A stretch of DNA of 64,000 nt. Origin: Brumimicrobium oceani. Lineage in GTDB: Bacteria > Bacteroidota > Bacteroidia > Flavobacteriales_D > Crocinitomicaceae. A model generated the notes under the pieces. It was given only the letters and a program-made list of their open reading frames with translations. It made no database searches and was not told the origin of the DNA. Numbering within the stretch: position 1 is the first letter of the stretch; the number at the start of each line of letters is the position of its first letter. Below, piece by piece: positions 18,623-27,100 of this stretch. Location: the NCBI RefSeq assembly GCF_003143775.1, contig NZ_QFRJ01000014.1:24918-88917 (forward strand), read 5' to 3'. The position numbers and the translations under genes are program-made.

Positions 18623-19036
18623 TTAATGAGGTAGTCTGTCTTTTAGTACACCATAAAGCAGTGTTCCCAGCAGCGCGAATATGAAAATCACACCGAAGGA
18701 CATAAAGCCATACCCGATGTTAACCACCATTGGTCCAGGACAAGCACCGCTAAGTGCCCAACCTAATCCGAATATAGTACCTCCAATTAAGTAACGCGCA
18801 ACGGATTTGTTTTTTGGGTAGAATAAAATTGGATTTCCTGCCATGTCACGGACTTTGAATTTTTTTATCAGTGCTACAATAATTGTAGAAGTAACTACTG
18901 CAACTCCAATAATGCCGTACATGTGGAAGGCTTGGAATCTGAACATTTCTTGAATTCTGTACCAAGAAATAGCTTCTGATTTGGACATAACTATTCCAAA
19001 TAGTGCTCCCACTATTAAGTATTTTATAAATTTCAT
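18623..19036 (-). CDS. YeeE/YedE-family transporter half with GACPGP motif
   Basis: A 137-residue membrane protein with about four hydrophobic segments. It corresponds to the C-terminal half of the thiosulfate transporter TsuA/YeeE; the conserved Cys is seen in LSGACPGPMV (about residues 96-105). It lies 17 bp downstream of a second half-size gene (19054-19614) that carries the other conserved Cys motif. Together they resemble the two-gene PmpA/PmpB arrangement found with persulfide-metabolising genes in proteobacteria. The pair should move thiosulfate or a sulfane-sulfur species across the inner membrane. The motif is clear; substrate is by family and context. Confidence 0.85.
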   Translation of the reverse strand: MKFIKYLIVGALFGIVMSKSEAISWYRIQEMFRFQAFHMYGIIGVAVVTSTIIVALIKKFKVRDMAGNPILFYPKNKSVARYLIGGTIFGLGWALSGACPGPMVVNIGYGFMSFGVIFIFALLGTLLYGVLKDRLPH

Positions 19037-19053
19037 CTCTCTCTTTTAATTTT

Positions 19054-19614
19054 TTAAAAAATAAGCGGGAATATTCCGAATGTCATGATTAACCCGCCGA
19101 TAAAGAATCCCACAACTGCAATTAATGAAGGAAGTTGAAGGTCTGCTAAGCCACTGATGGCGTGTCCTGATGTACATCCTCCGGCATATCTAGCACCGAA
19201 TCCAACCATAAGACCACCAAAAGCAAGAATTAAAAATCCTTTCAATGTGAATATTGCTTCAAAAGCAAATAATTCGGCTGGTTGTATAGATGTAGGAGCA
19301 GCAAAACCAAGTGCTTCTAAATCTGTAATTGTGTTTTCGGATATCAAAACGGCCTGGTTAGGATCACTCAAGAACTCGCTTGTGATGTATCCTCCAACTA
19401 CTGCACCTAAAAGAAAAACTAAGTTCCATATTTGTTTTTTCCAATCAAAATCAAAGAACTTTACACGTTTCCCAGCACCACCCATTGAGCAGATTGTGCG
19501 TAAATTGGCAGAGAATCCGAAGGAGTTTCCGAAGAATAACATCAAAAACATAATCAAAGCAAGTACTAGCCCTGAAAACCACCATGGCCAAGGTTGCATT
19601 AAAAAATCTATCAT
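19054..19614 (-). CDS. YeeE/YedE-family transporter half with GGCTSGH motif
   Basis: A 186-residue inner-membrane protein with about five hydrophobic segments, equivalent to the N-terminal half of a full YeeE-type thiosulfate transporter. The signature YAGGCTSGHAISG (about residues 144-156) holds the sulfur-handling Cys. It is 6 bp from the upstream universal stress gene and 17 bp from the partner half downstream, so cotranscription is very likely. Split transporters of this kind are usual near persulfide dioxygenases (PmpAB type). The start MIDFLMQPWPWWFSG is directly followed by a membrane segment. Confidence 0.87.
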   Translation of the reverse strand: MIDFLMQPWPWWFSGLVLALIMFLMLFFGNSFGFSANLRTICSMGGAGKRVKFFDFDWKKQIWNLVFLLGAVVGGYITSEFLSDPNQAVLISENTITDLEALGFAAPTSIQPAELFAFEAIFTLKGFLILAFGGLMVGFGARYAGGCTSGHAISGLADLQLPSLIAVVGFFIGGLIMTFGIFPLIF

Positions 19615-19620
19615 TTTTAT

Positions 19621-20454
19621 CTATTTAATTTTGTAAGAAATAATTGGTTTGTATAAGTGGTTAATCAAAGTTTCTGTTGCACTTTTATGGAAAAAACCAC
19701 CCTTTCCGTGTGTTCCAATGCATACGACATCCATGTCATGTGATTCCATGAAGTGATTAACACCCTCCTCGATATTATGATCAAGAATTACATGCATTTC
19801 GTAATTTTTCAGCTCGTTTTTCTGAGCAAAAATCAACATGTTTTCCTTGATTTTATCTTGGTTGTCATTCTTCGTAGCAATTTGCAGTAAATGAAGTTTA
19901 GTTCCGAAGACTTCCATCACGCGCTTCATCAACTTTAAATTCTGCGGATCATTTTCTTCAAAATTATGAACCAAAAGAATGTCTTTTAATTCTAATCCTG
20001 AACGGTCACACATCAAGGTCATCACAGGAATTTCAGAACGTCGAGCAATTAATTGCGCATTACTACCGATAAACCGCTCTGCAAATCCGGAAGTTCCTTT
20101 TGTTCCTAATGCGATAAGATCAAAGTTGTTTTCCTCTGCATATTGAATGATTCCTGTCGTAGTATGGCCAAAAATCAGATCAGTTTTAACCCCTTCATTT
20201 TTCTCTTTAAGTTCATTCAATTTTCCTAAAGCCATGTCACGTTGTACGGCAACAAAGTCCACATCAATCTCTCCACAAGTACTAATGTTGTTGTCCTTAT
20301 CGAGCGTTACCGTGTCGGGAACATTTAAAATATGCAAAAAAGTGATGTCCATATTTGCCTTTTTTGATAGGTTGTTTACCATCATAAAAGCATATTCCGC
20401 TTCGATTGAGAAATCAGTGGGAATCAAGACTTTTAAACTCTCTTTCTTTTCCAT
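19621..20454 (-). CDS. Tandem-domain universal stress protein (UspA family)
   Basis: A 277-residue cytosolic protein with two Usp folds, about 1-145 and 146-277. Domain 1 begins LKVLIPTDFSIEAEYAF and ends with the nucleotide-binding loop GTKGTSGFAERFIGSNAQ, a fit to the ATP-binding G2xG9GS/T pattern. Domain 2 ends GTHGKGGFFHKSATETL, which keeps part of the loop. It is 2 bp downstream of the rhodanese gene and 6 bp upstream of the YeeE half, firmly inside the sulfur operon. Usp proteins often accompany sulfur and redox genes, but no defined reaction can be assigned. It may couple the operon to energy state. Confidence 0.88.
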   Translation of the reverse strand: MEKKESLKVLIPTDFSIEAEYAFMMVNNLSKKANMDITFLHILNVPDTVTLDKDNNISTCGEIDVDFVAVQRDMALGKLNELKEKNEGVKTDLIFGHTTTGIIQYAEENNFDLIALGTKGTSGFAERFIGSNAQLIARRSEIPVMTLMCDRSGLELKDILLVHNFEENDPQNLKLMKRVMEVFGTKLHLLQIATKNDNQDKIKENMLIFAQKNELKNYEMHVILDHNIEEGVNHFMESHDMDVVCIGTHGKGGFFHKSATETLINHLYKPIISYKIK

Positions 20455-20456
20455 GA

Positions 20457-20861
20457 TTATTGTTGTTTCTTAATTTTATTCAAATGGGCTTCATTAATTC
20501 CATTGATGATATTGTCGACTCCGGCATTCATCAGCATATTTTTAGCTTGTCCAGATCGTGCTCCACTGCGGCAGTACACAACAACTTGGTCATGGCCTTG
20601 GAATTTTTCAACATTGGATTCAACAGTATTTAAAGGAATATTAATCGCACCTTCAAAATGGCCTGCTTTAAATTCTTGTGGTGTTCGTACATCAACTATA
20701 AAGGCATTTTCAAAATCAATTTTATCGTTTTGACTGTTTTGAGTTGTGCGCTTTGTTTCTGAAGTGCTCGCCGTTTCTGATGTTTGTGAGTTTGAGCAGC
20801 TCGTAAAAACTACTGTTCCAAACATCATGAGGCTTAAACCTATGTTTTTTATATAACTCAT
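20457..20861 (-). CDS. Rhodanese-domain lipoprotein
   Basis: A 134-residue single-domain sulfurtransferase with a lipoprotein signal (MSYIKNIGLSLMMFGTVVF, then TSC as the lipidation Cys), so it is anchored to the periplasmic side of a membrane. The rhodanese fold is recognisable from DVRTPQEFKAGHFEGAINIP, and the active-site loop is VVYCRSGARSG with the catalytic Cys. It would accept or donate sulfane sulfur in the periplasm. It is 2 bp upstream of the Usp gene. Between it and the upstream CstB-like gene lies a hairpin (20910-20940) that may reduce read-through. Confidence 0.88.
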   Translation of the reverse strand: MSYIKNIGLSLMMFGTVVFTSCSNSQTSETASTSETKRTTQNSQNDKIDFENAFIVDVRTPQEFKAGHFEGAINIPLNTVESNVEKFQGHDQVVVYCRSGARSGQAKNMLMNAGVDNIINGINEAHLNKIKKQQ

Positions 20862-20909
20862 TTGCTTTGTTTTATAACTTTAAAATTTGGATTCTAGTTC
20901 AATACAAAA

Positions 20910-20940
20910 CACAGTGGCCCAAACGTGTTGAACCACTGTG
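20910..20940 (-). terminator. Intra-operon hairpin after the CstB-like gene
   Basis: CACAGTGG (20910-20917) and CCACTGTG (20933-20940) form a perfect eight-base-pair stem with a 15-base loop. On the minus strand the stem is followed by TTTTG. It lies in the 96-bp gap between the CstB-like gene and the rhodanese lipoprotein gene. It could be a partial terminator or an mRNA-stabilising hairpin that favours the first gene. Confidence 0.5.
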
Positions 20941-20957
20941 AAAATTATGATATTGAA

Positions 20958-22370
20958 TTATGATAAAGTCTTAGATGCACAAACGAAGTCTGTTTTAGGT
21001 ACTTTTGTTTCTGCGATTGCACCCATTCCACCTTCAACCTCCGTGAAGTTTCTGTAACCTCTAGATTGTAAGATACTTGCTGCAATCATACTTCTGTATC
21101 CACCCGCACAGTGCATGAAGAAATGCTCATCTGGATTAATGTCTTTGATCCAGTCATTTAGACTTGCTAATGGACGAGAGAAAGCTTCATCAACGTGCTC
21201 AGCTTCATATTCTGATTCTTTACGTACATCGTAAACAACGCTTTCGTCTTTTTTGAAACGACTTTCGAATTCAGCTGGTGTAATTCTGTCTACTTTGTCA
21301 ATTTCACGGTCTTCTTTAGTCCAAGATTCAAAACCTCCTTCTAAGAAACCAATTACATTGTCGAATCCAACGCGTGTTAATCGAATCACAACTTCTTCTT
21401 CCATTCCTGGTTCAGTAACCAAAAGTAATGGTTGTTGAACATCTCCAATCATAGCTCCAACCCATGGTGCAAAGTCACCTCCGATTCCGATACTCACTGA
21501 GTTAGGAATAAATCCTTTAGCGAAATCACCATTGTCTCTCGTGTCTAGAATTAAAGCTCCTGTACCTTCTGCGGCTGCTTCAAATTCTTTTGGAGACAAT
21601 GCTTTAAGACCTGTTTTGATTACATCGTCAACGTTTTTATATCCTGTTTTATTCATTGCAACGTTAGCTCCAAAATATGCTGGAGGTGGTAGTAAACCAT
21701 CTGTTACCGCTTCAATAAATGCTTCTTTATTTGGTTGATTCAATGCATAGTTTACCTTTTTCTGGTTTCCTAATGTATCAACTGTTTCTTTCATCATGTT
21801 TTTACCACAAGCAGATCCTGCACCGTGAGCTGGATAAACGATTACGTCATCTGCTAAAGGCATGATTTTCGTCATTAACGAGTCGTAAAGGTGACCTGCT
21901 AGCTCATCTTGTGTCATATTCGCTGCTTTTTGAGCTAAATCTGGACGTCCCACATCTCCTAAGAATAAAGTATCTCCTGAGAATATAGCGTGATCATTTC
22001 CGTCTGCGTCAATCAATAGGTAAGTTGTACTTTCCATTGTGTGACCTGGTGTATGCAAAACTTTAATTTTGATGTCTCCCACTTCTAAAATTTGCTCGTC
22101 TTCAGCAACTATACAATCAAACTCTGGTGCTGCCGTAGGACCAAAAACGATGTCAGCTCCTGTAGCCTTAGCCAAATCTAAGTGTCCAGAAACGAAATCT
22201 GCGTGGAAGTGTGTTTCAAGAATGTACTTCAACTTAACGTTATCTTTTTCTAATCTTTCTAGATAAGGTTGGATTTCACGTAATGGATCAATAATTACTG
22301 CTTCTCCATTGCTCGTGATGTAATATGCACCCTGTGCTAAACATCCTGTGTAAATTTGTTCAATGTTCAT
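20958..22370 (-). CDS. CstB-like persulfide dioxygenase with two rhodanese domains
   Basis: A 470-residue cytosolic enzyme with three domains. Residues 1-250 are a metallo-beta-lactamase-type persulfide dioxygenase with the iron ligands in THFHADFVSGH (His-x-His-x-Asp), HTPGHTMEST and SGDTLFLGDVGR. Residues about 265-355 are a rhodanese-like domain lacking the active Cys (the loop reads LLLVTEPGMEEE). Residues about 365-460 are a catalytic rhodanese with Cys in FMHCAGGYRSM. This order, dioxygenase / inactive rhodanese / active rhodanese, is that of Staphylococcus CstB, which converts persulfides to thiosulfate or sulfite. It heads the minus-strand sulfur block. No dedicated CstR/BigR-type regulator is visible nearby. 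Confidence 0.9.
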   Translation of the reverse strand: MNIEQIYTGCLAQGAYYITSNGEAVIIDPLREIQPYLERLEKDNVKLKYILETHFHADFVSGHLDLAKATGADIVFGPTAAPEFDCIVAEDEQILEVGDIKIKVLHTPGHTMESTTYLLIDADGNDHAIFSGDTLFLGDVGRPDLAQKAANMTQDELAGHLYDSLMTKIMPLADDVIVYPAHGAGSACGKNMMKETVDTLGNQKKVNYALNQPNKEAFIEAVTDGLLPPPAYFGANVAMNKTGYKNVDDVIKTGLKALSPKEFEAAAEGTGALILDTRDNGDFAKGFIPNSVSIGIGGDFAPWVGAMIGDVQQPLLLVTEPGMEEEVVIRLTRVGFDNVIGFLEGGFESWTKEDREIDKVDRITPAEFESRFKKDESVVYDVRKESEYEAEHVDEAFSRPLASLNDWIKDINPDEHFFMHCAGGYRSMIAASILQSRGYRNFTEVEGGMGAIAETKVPKTDFVCASKTLS

Positions 22371-22727
22371 GTCTCTCTTTTTTTATTGTTTTTTAATTAT
22401 TTTCTTTTGACTGGCACAAAGGTCGGGAATCATTAGTGATATCTCGGTTACAATTGTTACAGTCTTTGCAAGAGTTCTCCAAATCCTGCGTTACGCTCGT
22501 TAAATTTTAAATCATTTATAAAAATAAACTCCCAACAATTATGCCTTCGCATGCCTTGTCATTGTGCAATTCTTACAAAGAATTGTATTTCTTCTTTTAG
22601 TATTTCAAATCCTGCGTTATGCTTGGTTTTACTTTCAGTTGTTTATAAAAATAAACGCCTAAAATTAAAATCATGTATTTATCGGAATCACAAGCCTTGT
22701 CATAGATTAATGCTCATTAAAAATATA
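22371..22727. other. Regulatory/non-coding region upstream of the sulfur operon, with an imperfect tandem duplication
   Basis: The first 100 bp must contain the operon promoter. A weak dyad around GTTACAATTGTTAC (22447-22460) is the only regulator-like site I see. Further out, two imperfect copies of a unit about 126 bp long start with CAAATCCTGCGTTA (22480 and 22606). Both contain TTTATAAAAATAAAC and a GCCTTGTCAT word. No gene is apparent. Confidence 0.4.
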
Positions 22728-23564
22728 TCATTTGTCCAAATTCTTTTGTTCATTTAAATAATCTTTAGCTGTCAGTTTGTTTACAATTTTTTTTCCTGAT
22801 TTTTCTTCAATTTCTTTTCTTGTATTGCCTGCAATAGTTCCACCTTGTTATGCTATTTCTTTGTTCGCGGTGAAAGACTTTGGTTTTTTCTCTTTACTTA
22901 TTTCCGTAGTAGTAGCTTCGGCAAGCATATTTAGTACGAGTTCTAAATTGCTCATGTTATCACGAAGATTTTCTTTTTTAAGTCCTTTCAGTTTTTTATA
23001 ATTTTTCACATCAAAACCACTCCATGCTTTAGTTATTTCATTAGTGAGAATTGCATATTCCATTCCTTTTTTAACACCTCTTTCTTCCCATTCATCGGTA
23101 AGCTCCTTTCGAACCTCAATACTTTTTAGCCGTTGATTAACCCATTGTTTGCTATATCCTTTTTTGAGGTAAGTTTCCATTAATCTATCAAATCCAATCT
23201 CCGGATCTTCAATTTCATCAATACGTTCCTTGGCCACTTTAGCTATCCATATTTTAAATGGTTCTGCTTTTGGTGACGGAACACTTTGTATTAATCTAAA
23301 CAGTTGTTCGGTATCGGCAACATCTGTTTTTCTCTTTTTACCATCTTTAGCTGTCATTTTCAACCCGTGAAGATTTGTCACGGTTTGGTTTCCCTCTTGC
23401 TTTAGGCGTTGTTTTAGTTTACGCCAATAGGCTGTTGCATCTTTACTTTCGGTGAGAATAGCAATAACATCTATAACTGAAAAATACCATTTCTCTTGGT
23501 CTTCATCCCATTCCGTGCGTACTTGTTGTTGTTCAAAAAGTTTTATGCTATTTTCTTTGGTCAT
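22728..23564 (-). pseudogene. BRO-N / phage antirepressor-like protein interrupted by a premature stop
   Basis: The ATG at 23564 opens a 238-residue frame: a BRO-N domain (VRTEWDEDQEKWYFSVIDVIAILTES split here as WDEDQEKWYFSVIDV, then ATAYWRKLKQRL), a middle helical part with FRLIQSVPSPKAEPFKIW, and a tail of PKSFTANKEIA. TAA at 22848-22850 then ends the frame. The same frame continues for 39 sensible codons (QGGTIAGNTRKEIEEKSGKK, ..., ending LDK) to TGA at 22728-22730. That tail matches the usual C-terminus of this antirepressor-like family as I know it. One A-to-T change in a Lys codon (AAA to TAA) explains it. The gene is 4 bp downstream of the TPMT-like gene. A truncated product may still be made. 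Confidence 0.75.
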
Positions 23565-23568
23565 TTGC

Positions 23569-24165
23569 CTACTTTTTAAGATTAATCCACAATTCAGTAT
23601 CTTTTCTTGCTGGATGAGAATTATAGCACTTTTCCATTTTTTCTATTTTTAAATTCCCTTCCATTAAATCCAAATATTCTTCCTTGTTTCCTTCGAATGG
23701 CGGACCGCCAACAAATTCTCTATCGAATAACAATCCACAAAGTTTACCTTCGTCTGAAAGTAAGGATTTCATTTTTTGTACATATTTCGGTCTAAGAGAA
23801 GGGTGAATAGCACAAAAGAAAGTTTGTTCAATGATTAAGTCATACGCTCCTTCATGTTTAAAAAAGTCTCCATGAATTAAATGAATATTTGGATTGTTCT
23901 TAAAGTCTTTCTGAAGTTTGGAAATCAATTTTGGTGCAATATCTATAACGGTAACATTGGTAAATCCATTGTCTATTAAATATTTCGCTTCATAAGCGTT
24001 TCCGGCTCCAGGAATTAAAATCTTTAAATCCTTATTTTCAATTTGATCAATATATGTTTTGATAGGAGGGGAGACTTCGCCCAAGTCCCAACCAGTTAAA
24101 TTATTCTCGTATTTAGAGTTCCAAAATTCTTGGTCTAAATTTTCTAATGTTTGTGATTCTTTCAA
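23569..24165 (-). CDS. TPMT-family SAM-dependent methyltransferase
   Basis: A 198-residue soluble methyltransferase of the thiopurine methyltransferase family. Diagnostic features are FWNSKYENNLTGWDLGE with SPP near residue 30, motif I LIPGAGNAYEAKYL, the acidic loop VIDIAP, and the strongly conserved EQTFFCAIHPSLRPKY. A later segment is GGPPFEGNKEEY. Bacterial members methylate thiols, selenium or tellurium compounds, or halides; its place beside the sulfur block suggests a thiol or sulfide substrate, but this is inference. The downstream BRO-like gene is only 4 bp away, in the same direction. There is no signal peptide. Confidence 0.88.
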   Translation of the reverse strand: MKESQTLENLDQEFWNSKYENNLTGWDLGEVSPPIKTYIDQIENKDLKILIPGAGNAYEAKYLIDNGFTNVTVIDIAPKLISKLQKDFKNNPNIHLIHGDFFKHEGAYDLIIEQTFFCAIHPSLRPKYVQKMKSLLSDEGKLCGLLFDREFVGGPPFEGNKEEYLDLMEGNLKIEKMEKCYNSHPARKDTELWINLKK

Positions 24166-24235
24166 GGTCTATGAATTTTAATTTGAAGAAAGAAAGATAC
24201 TAAAATATATGCGATTTACCGACTATATAAAACCA

Positions 24236-24270
24236 AAAATAGGCACACCGCATTGCAATGTACCTATTTT
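24236..24270 (-). terminator. Intrinsic terminator after the SulP gene
   Basis: AAAATAGGCAC (24236-24246) pairs with GTACCTATTTT (24260-24270) with one mismatch. Read on the minus strand, the stem is followed by a T-rich stretch. It lies 21 bp past the stop of the SulP transporter gene. Confidence 0.65.
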
Positions 24271-24290
24271 AGCCTGTCTTAAGATTTTAG

Positions 24291-26024
24291 TTACTTTACA
24301 TTACTTTGTAAAGCATATCTTTTACTATCAAAATTTTCTTTGATTTCTTCTTTATTTAAGAATTGTACCGCATCTTTCATATTGATAAACACATAATCTT
24401 CTCCAAGTTTTTTAATCATATTCCATTTTACAAGGATATCTCGAACTGGACCACGGGCTCCAGCAATTGCCACTTGAATTCCTTTCTTGTGCCAGTTGTT
24501 GATCCAGTCTTCAATTTCATGAGCTCCCGTACTATCCAACGAAATAACACTTTCGAAGTTGAGAATAACTTTGGCTAAGGCTTCTCCTTTTTCTTTTTCC
24601 CAAGCTTCTACTTGTTTTTGAATAAAACTGATATTGGCAAAATAAATTTGACCATCGATACGGATAAATAATTCGTCTTTTCCTTCATTCAAATCTGGAA
24701 AACGCTCTGTATTTCTATAAATAGTTGTGCTGGGAACCTGAGCTAATTTTGCAATGTGTGGACGAGAAGCTTTGTATAAAACCGCAACTAATGAAAGAAT
24801 CATTCCGATGATAATTCCAGTTACAATTCCTAAAGTTAAGGTAGAAACAAAGGTAATCATCAACAAGAAGAAATCTGTTCTGTCTGTTTTCCATAATAAC
24901 TTTGGAGTTTTTGCGTCAATTAATCCATACACAGCTACCATAACTACCGCGGCTAAAATTGATTTCGGAAGGTAGAAGAATAATTCTGTAAGAAAGAGGA
25001 GTGTAATTACGATAAGCGCAACACTTATGATAGAGGCTAAAGCAGTTTTAGCACCCGATTGGTCGTTTACTGCTGTTCTGGAGAAACCACCTGTAACAGG
25101 ATAACCCATAAAGAAAGCCGCTCCAAAATTAGCCATTCCTAATCCAATCAATTCCTGATTAGCATCTAATTTGTAGTCTTTGTGCTTTCCTTGAATGATC
25201 TTTGCTACTGCGAAACTTTCAGCAAAACTCACCAATGATATTGTAATGGCTATAGGAAGTAAAATACTCCAAGTTTCCATTGAAAAAGATGGAGAAGATA
25301 ATCCTGGAAGTCCAGAAGGGACATCACCAAGCACTGAAACTCCGTTGGCTGTTAATCCAAATCCCCAAACCAATAAAATTCCAAATATTACCGCTAAAAG
25401 TGGGGTAGGTAAGCTTTTATGAATTTTCTTACCAAATTTTATAATGATGATTCCACCAATACCAATTGCGAAGGCTGTCCAGTTGATTCCTCCAATATTT
25501 TGGTAAATATTTACCATTATATCTTGTAAGTATTCACTTCTAGGTAATTCAATTCCAAATAAATGCTTGGCTTGACTTAGTCCAATAATTATTGCAGCTG
25601 CCGATGTAAATCCGTTAATTACAGGATGAGAAAGGAAATTCACAAAGAAACCGAAACGTAAAACTCCCATTGCAAATTGAATAAGTCCAATGAGGAATGC
25701 CAATGTTAGGGCGTAAAGTAGGTATTGCTCAGGAGAATCTGGATTGAGCGCTCCAATTCCTGCTGCGGTTAGTAAGGAAACCATGGCCACTGGACCAACA
25801 GCGAGCTGTCTTGATGTTCCAAAGATGGCATACAATAAAATGGGAACAGTTACAGCATATAATCCGTGAATTGGATCTAAACCCGCTAACATTGCATAAG
25901 CCATTCCTTGAGGAATAAGCATAATTCCAACCGTTAAACCAGCGGACAAATCTCCCTGAAGATTTTTCTTTTTGTAATTTGGGAGCCAATCTAGTATTGG
26001 CATGTACTTTTTAAGTAATTGCAT
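24291..26024 (-). CDS. SulP-family inorganic anion transporter with STAS domain
   Basis: A 577-residue transporter. Residues 1-430 form the multi-span SulP core: the entry motif DLSAGLTVGIMLIPQGMAYA, conserved repeats (HPVINGFTSAAAIIIGLSQ), and PVTGGFSRTAVNDQSGAKT, a signature of the family. Residues about 445-555 form a cytoplasmic STAS domain (ILNFESVISLDSTGAHEIED). Members carry sulfate, bicarbonate or other anions. With a persulfide/thiosulfate operon just downstream in the same direction, sulfate or a related oxyanion is a fair guess, but bicarbonate is also possible. Start MQLLKKYMPILDWLPNYKK is typical. An intrinsic terminator follows. Confidence 0.92.
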   Translation of the reverse strand: MQLLKKYMPILDWLPNYKKKNLQGDLSAGLTVGIMLIPQGMAYAMLAGLDPIHGLYAVTVPILLYAIFGTSRQLAVGPVAMVSLLTAAGIGALNPDSPEQYLLYALTLAFLIGLIQFAMGVLRFGFFVNFLSHPVINGFTSAAAIIIGLSQAKHLFGIELPRSEYLQDIMVNIYQNIGGINWTAFAIGIGGIIIIKFGKKIHKSLPTPLLAVIFGILLVWGFGLTANGVSVLGDVPSGLPGLSSPSFSMETWSILLPIAITISLVSFAESFAVAKIIQGKHKDYKLDANQELIGLGMANFGAAFFMGYPVTGGFSRTAVNDQSGAKTALASIISVALIVITLLFLTELFFYLPKSILAAVVMVAVYGLIDAKTPKLLWKTDRTDFFLLMITFVSTLTLGIVTGIIIGMILSLVAVLYKASRPHIAKLAQVPSTTIYRNTERFPDLNEGKDELFIRIDGQIYFANISFIQKQVEAWEKEKGEALAKVILNFESVISLDSTGAHEIEDWINNWHKKGIQVAIAGARGPVRDILVKWNMIKKLGEDYVFINMKDAVQFLNKEEIKENFDSKRYALQSNVK

Positions 26025-26215
26025 TTTCTCTCGTTTTCTCTCTTGATTTAATATTTTACAAAAGTCTAAAATTCTTCTTGTTATTTAGGTGACTAAAGTA
26101 ACGCTCATTTAAAATGAGGAGATGAAAACACAAAGCTTTACTTCGTTGATTGCTGATTTTATTCTGCCAGGAAAAATATTTTGTCAGAACATTAACTTAT
26201 TCAATTCCGTTTCCT

Positions 26216-26223
26216 TATTTTTG
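26216..26223 (+). promoter_or_regulatory. Bacteroidota -7 box (TATTTTTG) of ndk
   Basis: TATTTTTG matches TAnnTTTG and lies 26 bp before the ndk ATG at 26249. The -33 element is not obvious. Confidence 0.5.
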
Positions 26224-26248
26224 CGCCACATTTAGAAAAAACAATAAA

Positions 26249-26671
26249 ATGGCAACGAATAGAACTTTTACAATGATTAAACCAGATGCAGTTAAAGCTG
26301 GTAATATCGGAAACATTCTTCAAATGATTACGGATGGAGGATTTGAAATTAAAGCGATGAAATATACGCAATTGACTGAAGAGCAGGCAAAAGAATTTTA
26401 TGCTGTTCACAGTGAGCGTCCTTTTTATGGTGAATTGGTTGAGTTTATGACGTCAGGACCTATCGTTGCTGCTATATTAGAAAAAGAAAATGCAGTTGCA
26501 GATTTCCGTACTTTGATTGGAGCAACTAATCCAGCAGAAGCAGCAGAAGGAACTATCCGTAAAAAATACGCTTCTTCAATGGGAGAAAATGCAGTTCATG
26601 GTTCAGATTCTGACGAGAATGCAAAAATCGAAGGTGAATTTCACTTTGCAGCTGATGAGGTTGTAGCGTAA
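26249..26671 (+). CDS. ndk: Nucleoside diphosphate kinase
   Basis: A 140-residue enzyme that moves the gamma-phosphate between nucleoside di- and triphosphates. The start at 26249 gives the family-typical [20 protein letters not shown]; frame upstream of it is open but not homologous. Substrate-contacting residues are in [16 protein letters not shown], and the catalytic His is in [13 protein letters not shown]. Length is standard. It stands alone with its own -7 box upstream and an intrinsic terminator downstream, consistent with a monocistronic housekeeping gene. Confidence 0.96.
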   Translation: MATNRTFTMIKPDAVKAGNIGNILQMITDGGFEIKAMKYTQLTEEQAKEFYAVHSERPFYGELVEFMTSGPIVAAILEKENAVADFRTLIGATNPAEAAEGTIRKKYASSMGENAVHGSDSDENAKIEGEFHFAADEVVA

Positions 26672-26698
26672 GTTACTTTGAGAATATATGATTTGAAA

Positions 26699-26728
26699 AG
26701 CTGTACTGAGAGGTACGGCTTTTTTTTT
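26699..26728 (+). terminator. Intrinsic terminator of ndk
   Basis: AGCTGTAC (26699-26706) pairs with GTACGGCT (26713-26720), with one G-U pair, around a six-base loop. A run of T follows directly. Confidence 0.8.
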
Positions 26729-26905
26729 AACCACGAAGTTCACAAAGGAGGCACAAAGTTCATAAAGAAGAGTCACCTGAGGTATTTTAAAAGGTGACGC
26801 AAAGGTGCGCAGAGGAGCAGAGATTCGCATAGTTCTAGAGAAGAATCACCTGCGGTGTTTAAAAGGTGACGCAAAGCTTCGCAGAGGAGCAGAGGTACGC
26901 GAAGT
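26729..26905. repeat. GGTGACGCAAAG-type intergenic repeat, two units
   Basis: Two imperfect copies offset by 73 bp (TCACCTGAGGTA at 26773, TCACCTGCGGTG at 26846) each contain an inverted pair TCACCT...AGGTGA followed by GACGCAAAG, CGCAGAGGAGCAGAG and TACGC/TTCGC words. The first 30 bp (CCACGAAGTTCACAAAGG) belong to a related family. The same words build the 53-bp array at 63154-63471. No gene is present. Confidence 0.7.
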
Positions 26906-26966
26906 TGTTGAAATGCGTCCGACCAGCTGTCAAATCTCACGTTGTCTGCTGGAATTGTACTATGAA

Positions 26967-26995
26967 AAAAGCCCAGACATTTCATCTGGGCTTTT
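26967..26995. terminator. Bidirectional intrinsic terminator
   Basis: AAAAGCCCAGA (26967-26977) and TCTGGGCTTTT (26985-26995) form an 11-bp stem with flanking A and T runs. It separates ndk from the convergent pyruvate dehydrogenase genes. Confidence 0.8.
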
Positions 26996-27026
26996 GTAAT
27001 ATGTTTTATTTAATTGTTGTGTGAAT

Positions 27027-27100
27027 GCGTTGGTTTGTGGGCATGCACATTAATATGTGGGCATGCGTTGGTATGTGGGCATGCGTTGGTTTGTAGGCAT
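27027..27100. repeat. 18-bp minisatellite beside the E2 gene
   Basis: Four direct units of GCGTTGGTTTGTGGGCAT type: 27027-27044, a diverged 20-bp unit at 27045-27064, 27065-27082 and 27083-27100. A perfect palindrome GCCCTAATAGGGC (27101-27113) follows, and the E2 stop codon lies at 27121. It may extend the 3' end of the E2 mRNA. Confidence 0.75.

Noticed and set aside
22447..22460. Crp/Fnr-type operator upstream of the CstB-like gene
   Set aside because: GTTACAATTGTTAC is only a weak dyad and there is no independent support.
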